Assembly: GCF_004340985.1 (NCBI RefSeq) | Contig: NZ_SLYB01000004.1 | Location: 1-64,000 of the forward strand | From: Cricetibacter osteomyelitidis | Lineage (GTDB): Bacteria; Pseudomonadota; Gammaproteobacteria; Enterobacterales; Pasteurellaceae | Direction: 5' to 3' | DNA length: 64,000 nucleotides | Position numbers and translations under genes: made by a program | The notes under the pieces: generated by a model | Database searches by the model: none | The model's input: the letters and a program-made list of their open reading frames with translations, nothing else | What the model was told of the DNA's origin: nothing | In this document: positions 49,779-58,029 of the stretch, piece by piece | Numbering within the stretch: position 1 is the stretch's first letter | Layout of the letters: each line of letters opens with the position of its first letter

Positions 49779-50338
49779 TATATTATTTCTCCTAATGTTA
49801 ATTTAGACAGCCAAATAAGACTTTTTCTGTCATATTCAATCGCTCTAAAATTTAGTGGTTCATAACCTTGTCCAGCTGGATAATTGTAATATTTCATTAA
49901 ATCAGCTTCTTGCCCAAGATAAAGTTCATACCCTTTTTCACCAACTTTAGGCAATGAATAACCATTACCAACACCTTTAGAACTTCCTTTATGCACCCAA
50001 GAATAGTTATCTAATCCTTTGCTTTTATAGGCATAGCTGGATAATATTGCATGTCCTAACTCGTGAGCAGTGGTCATCTTGAAATCATTAATAATATATT
50101 CTTTATAAAAACCTCTATATTCATAATACCCCTGCAAATACCAAACTCGTGTAACATCAGAAAACAAATTACCCAATCCCCGTCCCAATTTTGCCAATGT
50201 TCCACATGCACATGAAGCATTAACCGAACGATTATATGAAATTCCCATCTCCACCTGCAACGTCAACGACGGTGCCGCATGCGTTTCCGATAGAATCGGT
50301 TTTATATGTACCCGATATATTTTGTCGTCTAAATACAA
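49778..50338 (-). CDS. orphan toxin tail, cassette 3
   Basis: A 186-residue frame from a TTG in the repeat-linked leader (same junction as cassette 6), starting RVHIKPILSETHA. The zinc motif is HELGH. The Cys-containing stretch is SVNASCACGTLAKLGRG, diverging from the others, and the end is WLSKLTLGEII. Translation start is uncertain. Confidence 0.58.
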   Translation of the reverse strand: MYLDDKIYRVHIKPILSETHAAPSLTLQVEMGISYNRSVNASCACGTLAKLGRGLGNLFSDVTRVWYLQGYYEYRGFYKEYIINDFKMTTAHELGHAILSSYAYKSKGLDNYSWVHKGSSKGVGNGYSLPKVGEKGYELYLGQEADLMKYYNYPAGQGYEPLNFRAIEYDRKSLIWLSKLTLGEII

Positions 50339-50400
50339 AAAGTACGGTCAATTTTTCAAAAGTTTTCCTACAAAACTTCGCAAAATTCAAACGCACTTTT
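50337..50400. repeat. cassette joint, copy 8 (both uptake signals decayed)
   Basis: The left arm reads AAGTACGGT and the right AACGCACTT, each one base off the uptake signal. The core is unchanged. Confidence 0.85.
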
Positions 50401-50404
50401 AGTC

Positions 50405-50752
50405 TTACTTAGCTCTAATCCAATTTCCGTCACCTGTCGGTTTGGCATTTTCGGGGCAAGCGATAAGGTTATATCTAGCTTCTAAATATTGTTCAATATG
50501 AAATCTATTTTTTAATCCGTTTTTAATAAAATATCGTTTTTCAAAAGCCACTTTCACCTCATCATTATATGTAAAAAAACGATTTTCAGCTTGATTAGGC
50601 TTTAAAGAGAAGTTATCAAATGTATTATCATCCCAACCTACTACAACTTCGGTATTACAGTAATTATAATATGTAACTCCTCCTTTCGATGGTTCTAATG
50701 GCAAACACGATGACATAAAAAACACCAAACATATCAATACATTACGCAACAT
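50405..50752 (-). CDS. immunity lipoprotein, cassette 2
   Basis: A 115-aa lipoprotein (MLRNVLICLVFFMSSC, Cys16), the most divergent of the set (YYNYCNTEVVVGWDD), yet with the invariant end CPENAKPTGDGNWIRAK. It starts 1 bp after its toxin tail's stop, with GGAG in the tail's last codons. Confidence 0.66.
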   Translation of the reverse strand: MLRNVLICLVFFMSSCLPLEPSKGGVTYYNYCNTEVVVGWDDNTFDNFSLKPNQAENRFFTYNDEVKVAFEKRYFIKNGLKNRFHIEQYLEARYNLIACPENAKPTGDGNWIRAK

Positions 50753-50753
50753 T

Positions 50754-51035
50754 TCATTCTCCTATTTCTACTCTAGAAAGCCAAATTAAACTTTTTATAT
50801 CATACTCAACAGATTTAATTTTAGAAAAATCAAAATCATATTCTGGATAATATTTCATTAGGTCACCTTTTATTATCTCATATCCTTTTTCTCCTGCACT
50901 GGCAGTCTTGTGACCACCAGAAATACTAAATCCCTTAGCACTGCCTTTATGTACCCAAGAATAATTATTCAATCCTGTACTTTTATAGGCATAACTCGCT
51001 AAAACAGGATGTCCGGATTCATGAGCTGCCGTCAA
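50754..51035 (-). CDS. orphan toxin tail, cassette 2
   Basis: 93 residues from HESGH to WLSRVEIGE, with a TTG at the truncation point. It has the same upstream leader as cassette 5. The variable segment is FSISGGHKTASAGEKGYE. An Apl-type uptake signal (GACCGCTTGT on the plus strand) lies in the leader at 51092-51101. Confidence 0.58.
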   Translation of the reverse strand: MTAAHESGHPVLASYAYKSTGLNNYSWVHKGSAKGFSISGGHKTASAGEKGYEIIKGDLMKYYPEYDFDFSKIKSVEYDIKSLIWLSRVEIGE

Positions 51036-51137
51036 TTCGTCTTATTCTTTAAACAATTATGCCGAAATTTTGCAAAACTCAAGCTAAATCCGACCGCTTG
51101 TAACATAAAAATTCATTCTATCTTGTCGTCTAAATAC

Positions 51138-51201
51138 AAAAAGTGCGGTCAATTTTTCAAAAGTTTTCCTACAAAACTTCGCAAAATTCAACCACACTTT
51201 T
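51138..51201. repeat. cassette joint, copy 9 (one decayed uptake signal)
   Basis: The left AAGTGCGGT is intact; the right arm reads ACCACACTT. The core is TTTCAAAAGTTTTCCTACAA. Confidence 0.85.
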
Positions 51202-51205
51202 AGTC

Positions 51206-51595
51206 TTACTTAGCTCTAATCCAATTTCCGTCACCTGTCGGTTTGGCGTTTTCGGGGCAGGCAACTAAATTCTGTTTATCTTTACTATATATTTCAAAAT
51301 AAAATCTTGTCTTCATTTTACTACCGTTTTTAAGAAAATATTTCATTTTAGCGTTTTTTATTTGTTCATCTAATAGATTATCTTGCACAATAAAAGTACC
51401 ATATATAGCATCGTTTGAATTGATAATTTTTCTACGATAATTTTTATTTTCTTCATATTCTTTATCTGGAAACTTCTCATTTCTCACTTCAATCGGATAT
51501 TCACAGAAATTATAAATTACGCTTGTTCCCATAATTGGTTCAAAAGGTAAGCAAGCAGACAAAGATAAGAATAAGATTATTAGCAAATATTTCAT
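51206..51595 (-). CDS. immunity lipoprotein, cassette 1
   Basis: A 129-aa lipoprotein (Cys15) practically the same as the cassette 6 protein 4.9 kb away, including the centre that is variable between other cassettes. It starts 2 bp after the toxin tail's stop. Confidence 0.68.
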   Translation of the reverse strand: MKYLLIILFLSLSACLPFEPIMGTSVIYNFCEYPIEVRNEKFPDKEYEENKNYRRKIINSNDAIYGTFIVQDNLLDEQIKNAKMKYFLKNGSKMKTRFYFEIYSKDKQNLVACPENAKPTGDGNWIRAK

Positions 51596-51597
51596 TA

Positions 51598-52338
51598 TTA
51601 TTTACCTACAATTAACTGAGAAAGCCATATTAAACTCTTAATATCATATTCAACAGCATAGTAATCCGGCGGATCAATTTGATCGTTATAATACTTCATT
51701 AAATCAGCTGAAAGCAAAGGCATTGACTCATGCCCTTTCTCTCCTGATTTAGGTATACTATAAGCATTAAATACATTAAAACCGACACCTTTAGAACTCC
51801 CTTTATGTACCCAAGAATAATTGTTTAATCCTATACTTTTATAAGCATAACTAGCCAACACAACATGACCCGATTCATGGGCAACAGTCATCATAAAATG
51901 ATTCTTTATATAATATATAGGATACTTTCTATTCTCGAAAAAGCCTTGAAGATACCAAGCTCTACTTGTATCAAGCAATCCCGAACTATTTTTCCCGATA
52001 CTTCCTGCAACTCGCCCAACAAAACCACAAACACATGAAGCATTAACCGAGCGATTAAATGATTTATTTACTTCAACCTGCAACGTCAACGACGGTGCCG
52101 CATGCGTTTCCGATAGAACCGGTTTTATATTTACCCGATAATTTCCTTTCGCCGTGCTGATTTCATCCGGAATATTCCAATGCTTTTCAATGCCCGTTAA
52201 TGCAAGCTGTACCAACTCTTCATAACTCGGCGTATCCGTATTCGCACTGCCCGATACGCCGCCGTCATCAAATTTTACCCGCCATTCTACATCGACCTTA
52301 TGGGCTTTTCTATAAACGGTTACGCCGAATTTTTGCAA
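51598..52338 (-). CDS. orphan toxin tail, cassette 1
   Basis: The longest tail, 246 residues from a TTG. It begins in the VYRKAHKVDVEWRVKFDD part of the effector and runs through SVNASCVCGFVGRVAGSIG and HESGH to WLSQLIVGK. It lacks about the first 220 residues of the full effector, including whatever contacts the adaptor. The leader carries an Apl-type uptake signal (52356-52364). Confidence 0.6.
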   Translation of the reverse strand: MQKFGVTVYRKAHKVDVEWRVKFDDGGVSGSANTDTPSYEELVQLALTGIEKHWNIPDEISTAKGNYRVNIKPVLSETHAAPSLTLQVEVNKSFNRSVNASCVCGFVGRVAGSIGKNSSGLLDTSRAWYLQGFFENRKYPIYYIKNHFMMTVAHESGHVVLASYAYKSIGLNNYSWVHKGSSKGVGFNVFNAYSIPKSGEKGHESMPLLSADLMKYYNDQIDPPDYYAVEYDIKSLIWLSQLIVGK

Positions 52339-52400
52339 TATTTAAGCCAACCCCAACCGCTTGTAACTTAAAAGTTAATTCTATTTTGTCGTCTGAATAC

Positions 52401-52465
52401 AAAAAAGTGCGGTCAATTTTTCAAAAGTTTTCTAGCAAAACTTCGCAAAATTTGACCGCACTTTT
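52401..52465. repeat. inverted-uptake-signal cassette joint, copy 10
   Basis: Both uptake signals intact around TTTCAAAAGTTTTCTAGCAA. It is the joint between the complete effector/immunity pair and the first orphan cassette. Confidence 0.88.
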
Positions 52466-52469
52466 AGTC

Positions 52470-52838
52470 TTACTTAGCTCTAATCCAATTTCCGTCACCT
52501 GTCGGTTTGGCATTTTCGGAGCAGGCTATGAAATTAATTATCTCATTACTATACTTATCAATTTTAAAATGCTTTTTTATACCATTTTCTACAAAATAAT
52601 TATTGAAATTATCTAAAACAATATTTCCATTAGAATGAAAGATACCAAATTCAACACTATTTACATCAATAATTATACCTCTCCTATTCATATAAAAATC
52701 ATCTGAAACATTCACATTTCTTAACTCAATTGGGGATGAACAAAAATTATATATATTAATAACTCCTTTTGGAGCCGGCTCAATAGGTAAACATCCTATC
52801 AAATAAGCAATTCCAACTAATAATATAGTAAATTTCAT
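52470..52838 (-). CDS. immunity lipoprotein of the full-length effector (cassette 0)
   Basis: A 122-aa lipoprotein (MKFTILLVGIAYLIGC, Cys16; mature start CLPIEPAP). It has IYNFCSSPIELRNVN and ends CSENAKPTGDGNWIRAK. It starts 1 bp after the effector stop, and its GGAG lies within the effector's last codons. Lipidation places it in the periplasm, which implies that the effector acts there. No matching protein family comes to mind. Confidence 0.7.
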   Translation of the reverse strand: MKFTILLVGIAYLIGCLPIEPAPKGVINIYNFCSSPIELRNVNVSDDFYMNRRGIIIDVNSVEFGIFHSNGNIVLDNFNNYFVENGIKKHFKIDKYSNEIINFIACSENAKPTGDGNWIRAK

Positions 52839-52839
52839 A

Positions 52840-54204
52840 TTATTCTCCGAAAGTTAACCTAGAAAGCCATACTAAGCTTTTTATATCATGTTCACTAGCA
52901 GAATACATTTTATAAGGTATCGCTACACTATATTTATTCTGATTATAATATTTCATTAAATCAGCTTCAATTAAAGGTTCTTCTTCATATCCTTTTTCCC
53001 CGTCATCCGGAAGACTATAAAAACTACCAATCCCTTTTGAACTTCCTTTATGTACCCAAGAATAATTATTTAGCCCCGTACTTTGATAGGCATAGCTTGC
53101 CAAAACAGGATGACCTGCCTCATGTGCGGCAGTCATTTTAAAATTATCTCTAGCAGCACTTTCCGCTCGAGCAGGTGATGATATGTAGAGCTGTTGAAAA
53201 TATTTCTGTAAATACCAAACCTTAGTTGCATCGAGCCCTAAAAAACCGGCATTCCCATTGCCTATATTCCCTGCTATCCCCCCTATAATTCCACAAACAC
53301 ATGAAGCATTTACCGAGCGAGAGGGAGAAAATAAATACCATGTTTCAACTTGCAAAGTTAATGATGGTGCTGATTTTGTTTCTGCTTCCTTGGGGTTGAT
53401 AATTACTTTATAGTCGATATTATTAATCAAAATATTTTCGGATCTATTCCAATGATACTTAATCCCATCAATAGCCCAATCTATTAGTTGTCTATAACTA
53501 GGAATATCGGAAGATCTCGGCTTATCCGATATATGCCCGTCATCAAATTTTACCCGCCATTCTACATCGACCTTATGGGCTTTTCTATCCACCACAACAT
53601 CCACCCAATCCACCGGTTCCGCACATTCTTTAAACGGCTGTGCCAGTATCTGCACCGCATCGTCCCGAAAAGCCTTCCCGATTGTACCCACTGCTCGAAT
53701 ATAGGTCGTTTCGTCTTTTAGTAATTTCGTGTCCAGCTTATCGTCTATATAGCCGTCCCATTCCCATTCATAAATCCCTATATCGACCGCTCCGCTGCCT
53801 TCCGACAAATGTCTGTCTCCCGACTTCGACAACTGCCAACGCTTTAATACTTTTCCGCTTTTCGGCGTGTCGGCTGAGATTGTCAGCATTTCTACATAGA
53901 GCCTTTCCACCGACCGTTGCTGCACGGTGATTTCAATTTTTATTTTTTCTTCGCCTTTTTCGCCCTCTATCGGCTGATAAGGCGCTTTGTCGTTATCATC
54001 ATTCCACCAGGTTTCCCAAGCCTCAATATTAAATGCCGATAATGCCAATGGGGTTAATGTGCTTTTCTTCAACCGAATAGACACATTAAACGGACAGTCG
54101 CGACTACAGCGGGTTATATCCTCCGGCAAACCCGTTAATTTTTCACCCAGCTGTTCCGGTGTCGCGTGCATACCTTTTTTCGCTTCTTCCGATATTTTAT
54201 ACAT
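52840..54204 (-). CDS. probable T6SS effector with HExxH zinc-protease-like domain
   Basis: A 454-aa protein. I set the start at ATG 54204 (MYKISEEAKKGMHATPEQLG, GGGAG upstream), which overlaps the DUF4123 stop by 8 bp. Residues 1-220 are unrecognised and probably needed for loading. Residues from about 220 form the toxin part shared with all orphan tails: DRKAHKVDVEWRVKFDDG, SVNASCVCG, then HEAGH at 361-365. Conserved His385 (SWVHKG) or Asp415 (ADLMKYY) may be the third zinc ligand. A metallopeptidase acting in the periplasm is inferred, not shown. Confidence 0.68.
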   Translation of the reverse strand: MYKISEEAKKGMHATPEQLGEKLTGLPEDITRCSRDCPFNVSIRLKKSTLTPLALSAFNIEAWETWWNDDNDKAPYQPIEGEKGEEKIKIEITVQQRSVERLYVEMLTISADTPKSGKVLKRWQLSKSGDRHLSEGSGAVDIGIYEWEWDGYIDDKLDTKLLKDETTYIRAVGTIGKAFRDDAVQILAQPFKECAEPVDWVDVVVDRKAHKVDVEWRVKFDDGHISDKPRSSDIPSYRQLIDWAIDGIKYHWNRSENILINNIDYKVIINPKEAETKSAPSLTLQVETWYLFSPSRSVNASCVCGIIGGIAGNIGNGNAGFLGLDATKVWYLQKYFQQLYISSPARAESAARDNFKMTAAHEAGHPVLASYAYQSTGLNNYSWVHKGSSKGIGSFYSLPDDGEKGYEEEPLIEADLMKYYNQNKYSVAIPYKMYSASEHDIKSLVWLSRLTFGE

Positions 54205-55960
54205 GCGTTTCTCCCTTCGCCGAAAAGGCGGCTGATAACATTTTATTGGTCCGTTTTTGTAACATGCCAATCAATTCATCCATTTTTTCCGTTGAATCCT
54301 GATGACTGTTAAGAATATCGCCCGCCCATGGCATAAGCGGATCATGATAAAAACCGATCCCTAACGTTAAGCTCATCAACAACCAGATTGCCTGTTCATA
54401 ATCGGTTTTTATGCCGTGTTTTTTCGAGGCATATTGTAATGATTGCCGGATATGTTCAAGATATTCCGGCTGTTTCACGTAATCGCCAAAATAAGGCTGC
54501 GATACTTTCGCAAGATAATGCATTACTGCTGTCGGCGATAAACTCTCTTTGCTCTGCAATTGATACCAATCCGCAATATCCTTAGCCATTTTTATATTAT
54601 TTTCAAACCCGTTACCGAATATTTTAGGTGCAGTTTGAGTAAATTTATGTGCAATGTTATCCATTCTGCGATCGGCAATATCGGTATCTTCATGAAGATG
54701 TTGATTTAAAAAATGATATATCGGATCTTCATGCCAATAAGCGCCTAAATAAAGCATTAAGTGTCCGAAATAGCCGATTTCTTCGGGACGGGTGATTTTA
54801 TAAGCAAGGGCAGACTGATAAACATGCTCCACAAAAGCCGTTATATGTTTATCCTTTAATGTGCGGAAACGATCGGGATGGCTATTCACATAAAGTGCGG
54901 TCAATTTTCGTCTAAATTTTTCGGTGATTATACTTCTTATGGCATTCTGCTCGATTTCACCGAATTCAATGCGTGCCGGTACAATATCTTCCGGTAACGC
55001 TTCAAGCCCGAATGTGATAAACCGTTTATCTATCCGTACGCCGAATGCCTCTATCATTTGTTCGCCATTTTTCACCCCGAACAATGCCGCCAGATGTGCC
55101 GGATGATTCGTCAGCAGCGGTAAATAGCCGTTTAACACCTGCGGGTCGTAAAAACGGAAAAAATACCATTTCTTCGTTTCCGGCTCTTGCAAATGGGTAA
55201 ACTTTTTTAAATGGCGATAAACACTGTCAAAATCCGCCCGGCTTCGGATAAAAATCATGGGGTTTGCCTGCCAATAGCTCAGCACTTCGCTGTCCATGTC
55301 GCGAAATAAGGTTTGCAACATATCTACACAGGCAAGACGTTTGGGGTCGAATTCAAGCAGATACGGCGCGTTCTCTTCAAGGCTTGCTCCCACCGCACCG
55401 CTATAAAGATTCGCCGTCCTTCCCACTTGTTCCAGACGGTCGGATAACCCCACCACTTTCGCACAATCCGCTACCGCATAATAATGTGTTTCCCCCTGTT
55501 CCGCTCCGCTTAAATCCGTCCACTTATGCCATTCGTCCAACCCGGTGCAGTGGGCGAAGAAGCCGTGCCTTACCGGATGCGGCAGCGCGTCGTCGGAAAA
55601 AATATCGAGAAACGGTTCAAAATCGGTCTCGCTTTGTGTGAGATAGGGTTGCAACGGCGGCGAAGAATCAGCCTTTGGTTCGCCGTCACTTAATAGCCCT
55701 ACCGGATTTTGCGCCGATAAGGTTTTTGCCAAATACAATAATTGCGACGAAAATCCGTGACGTTCGAACCACGTCAGAATCGGCAACGGCGCTAATTGCG
55801 CATAAGCCTCGAGACCTTGTGCTTTACAATACGCCGCTACCTGTTGATAATACGTCTCCGCACTCTCCGCACGACAGGCGATATAGCCCGTCGATACGAC
55901 ATTCGGCAAATCCGCCGACGAATAATGATAGTGATTGACCCAAATGTTTAGTTCATTCAT
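54197..55960 (-). CDS. DUF4123 T6SS effector adaptor
   Basis: A 587-aa protein. The central region, roughly residues 160-330, looks like DUF4123 (Tap/TEC adaptor), with WYFFRFYDPQVLNGYLPLL as the core motif. The C-terminal half is helical. Such adaptors hold an effector on the VgrG tip before firing. Its place between vgrG (11 bp upstream) and the effector gene (8-bp overlap) is the usual order. Confidence 0.85.
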   Translation of the reverse strand: MNELNIWVNHYHYSSADLPNVVSTGYIACRAESAETYYQQVAAYCKAQGLEAYAQLAPLPILTWFERHGFSSQLLYLAKTLSAQNPVGLLSDGEPKADSSPPLQPYLTQSETDFEPFLDIFSDDALPHPVRHGFFAHCTGLDEWHKWTDLSGAEQGETHYYAVADCAKVVGLSDRLEQVGRTANLYSGAVGASLEENAPYLLEFDPKRLACVDMLQTLFRDMDSEVLSYWQANPMIFIRSRADFDSVYRHLKKFTHLQEPETKKWYFFRFYDPQVLNGYLPLLTNHPAHLAALFGVKNGEQMIEAFGVRIDKRFITFGLEALPEDIVPARIEFGEIEQNAIRSIITEKFRRKLTALYVNSHPDRFRTLKDKHITAFVEHVYQSALAYKITRPEEIGYFGHLMLYLGAYWHEDPIYHFLNQHLHEDTDIADRRMDNIAHKFTQTAPKIFGNGFENNIKMAKDIADWYQLQSKESLSPTAVMHYLAKVSQPYFGDYVKQPEYLEHIRQSLQYASKKHGIKTDYEQAIWLLMSLTLGIGFYHDPLMPWAGDILNSHQDSTEKMDELIGMLQKRTNKMLSAAFSAKGETHV

Positions 55961-55971
55961 GCGACATACCT

Positions 55972-58029
55972 TTAGCTTTTATTTTTCATCGCTTCGCACA
56001 CTTCACAAATTTCTTGCCCATCATTAGCCGATAAGCTAATTACTTTAGGCGCTTCAGGGCTGCCGCCGGTAATCGCTAAATTGCCTTTAATTGTCACTTT
56101 CCCTTTCAACGTGATCCCTGCTCCGTCAATAAGCATTGTGCCGGCTTTACCCAGCATTTTAATATTCTTCGAACCGGTAATTTGAACTTTTTGGCTATGT
56201 TGTTTCAGGTTTTTGCCGACATTAATTAAAAGATTTTGTGTCACTTCAGTCAAATGATCCCGCCCATTTTTAACGGATTGATTCGCATACACATCTAAAC
56301 TTAAATGATTACCGATATTTAAAATATCATCTTTCTCTATTTTCGTTTGGCGATTGCGGTGTACCAATAGGTTTTGATCCTGTCCGATTGTGATTGACTC
56401 ATCCACGCCCACCGTTTCGGTGCGATTATTGCCGATATTAATCGTTTCATCATGCCCTACCTGCTCCGTGCGGTCACTGCCGATTTGGGTGGTTTCGTCG
56501 TGGTTGACGATGTTGTTCTGGTCACGTTCGGCGTGAATAAAGATTTCTTCCTGGTCCTTTTCATCTTCAAACCTGAGTTCGTTAAAGCCGTTGCCCTTGT
56601 GGGTTTTGGATTTTATCGACATGCGGGTTTTGTGTTCCGGCAAGTTATACGGCGGTTCGGTGGTGCTGTGATAGGTGCGACCGGTGATGATGGGTTGGTC
56701 CGGGTCGCCTTCTAAGAAGTCCACGATGACTTCATGTCCGATTCTGGGGATGGCGATATTACCGAACTGGGCGCCCGCCCACGCTTGGCTGACCCGCACC
56801 CAACAGGAGCTGTTTTCGTTGTTTTCACCCTCTCTGTCCCAAGGGAATTGGATTTTCACCCGTCCCCAGTCATCACAGTAAATCTCTTCGCCTGCCGGGC
56901 CGACGACATGCGCAATCTGCGGGCCGTCTACTCGCGGTTTCGGGTTCGGGGTCGGGCGCCATTGCGTGGCGCTTGGGATAAACTTGATATAGTTTTCATA
57001 GCGGTTGCCCTGTTCCCCCGCTTCTTCTTCCAGAATGCCGGGTTGCCAGCCACGATGCTCTACTTCCACCGCTAACCAGCTTTGGTTGAAACTTTCCCGC
57101 GGATGCCCCGAGAGGGTAAAGCGATAACCGGGAATCAGGCGTAAATCATCCCCGGTGGCAAGCGCCACTTCCGCTTCGCGCCGTTCGTATTCCAATCGGT
57201 AACGGCTGAACGGTTCGCCCTGTGCATCGCGTTTGTAACGCCCCGGGTAATCGTATTTTTCGTAAATATTGACCGCACTTTCGCCGAAGATGTGACTTTG
57301 CTGATTAGCATGCTGGTGTTCCTGAGAGTAAGTCGGGTGGGTGAAGGTGTAATCGCGTAGGGTTTGGCGGTTGGTGCCGAGTTTGGCTTGATATGCCCAG
57401 TGCCATAAAGCGGCTTCGGGGCGTTCACCGGCAGGGGTAGGGTTATACAGTAATGTGCCTTTTTCCGGGGCCAATGCGCTATGGTTGCTGAAATGGAGGG
57501 TGTGGCTGTCTTCGGTATGCGAAAAATAGTAATAAGTCCCTTCTTCCGCCGCCAGTCGTTCGATAAAGGCTAAATCCGTTTCCCGGTATTGTACGCAGTA
57601 TTCCCGTTGCCAATAGCTGTCGCTTAAATGAAATTCGACTTGGTTGATATAATTCTTTGAAAGGAGTTGACGCAGGATTTTTTCGCTGTCTTGTTGTTGG
57701 AAGATTTTGTTGTCCGATTGATAGGACGCCCGCACCAAATCCGGCTCGATGACCATATTATAACGGGTGCGGGAAAAACCGCTTTCGCCCTGTACCAACT
57801 GCGTCACAATCCCGTTAACATAACGCACCGGCTCAATACCTTGCCAGAAAGTGAGTGTGGCACTGTTGTCCAAAATCTCAGAGAACGACGGTGACGAGTC
57901 AAAACTGGCTAATTCCAATTCCAGACGAAAAAGTTGAGAAAGTCCTTCTTTTAATACAAAACTGACGACATCGAATTCGGTAGCGCCGTTCACGTTTAAA
58001 CTATAGCGGTAGTCGGATTGTTGGGGCAT
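55972..58029 (-). CDS. vgrG: type VI secretion tip protein VgrG
   Basis: A 685-aa TssI/VgrG spike. It has the N-terminal gp27-like part (YSLNVNGATEFDVVSFVLKE, FYSHT-type phage late-control fold with EEGTYYYFSHTEDSHTL), the gp5 OB-fold (DDWGRVKIQFPWDREG, CWVRVSQAWAGAQFG) and the C-terminal beta-helix with NIGNNRTETVGVDESITIG-type repeats. No toxic extension is seen; it ends in a short Cys-containing tail (EICEVCEAMKNKS). No other T6SS structural gene is in the window. Confidence 0.95.
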   Translation of the reverse strand: MPQQSDYRYSLNVNGATEFDVVSFVLKEGLSQLFRLELELASFDSSPSFSEILDNSATLTFWQGIEPVRYVNGIVTQLVQGESGFSRTRYNMVIEPDLVRASYQSDNKIFQQQDSEKILRQLLSKNYINQVEFHLSDSYWQREYCVQYRETDLAFIERLAAEEGTYYYFSHTEDSHTLHFSNHSALAPEKGTLLYNPTPAGERPEAALWHWAYQAKLGTNRQTLRDYTFTHPTYSQEHQHANQQSHIFGESAVNIYEKYDYPGRYKRDAQGEPFSRYRLEYERREAEVALATGDDLRLIPGYRFTLSGHPRESFNQSWLAVEVEHRGWQPGILEEEAGEQGNRYENYIKFIPSATQWRPTPNPKPRVDGPQIAHVVGPAGEEIYCDDWGRVKIQFPWDREGENNENSSCWVRVSQAWAGAQFGNIAIPRIGHEVIVDFLEGDPDQPIITGRTYHSTTEPPYNLPEHKTRMSIKSKTHKGNGFNELRFEDEKDQEEIFIHAERDQNNIVNHDETTQIGSDRTEQVGHDETINIGNNRTETVGVDESITIGQDQNLLVHRNRQTKIEKDDILNIGNHLSLDVYANQSVKNGRDHLTEVTQNLLINVGKNLKQHSQKVQITGSKNIKMLGKAGTMLIDGAGITLKGKVTIKGNLAITGGSPEAPKVISLSANDGQEICEVCEAMKNKS

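Noticed and set aside
39598..52465. Regularly spaced repeats resembling a repeat array
   Set aside because: The intervals are 0.7-4 kb of coding sequence, not short spacers, and there are no cas genes; this is not a CRISPR array.
54205..54270. 22-residue N-terminal extension of the HExxH effector
   Set aside because: It lies wholly inside the DUF4123 coding end; the ATG at 54204 has a better ribosome-binding site and gives a normal 8-bp overlap.
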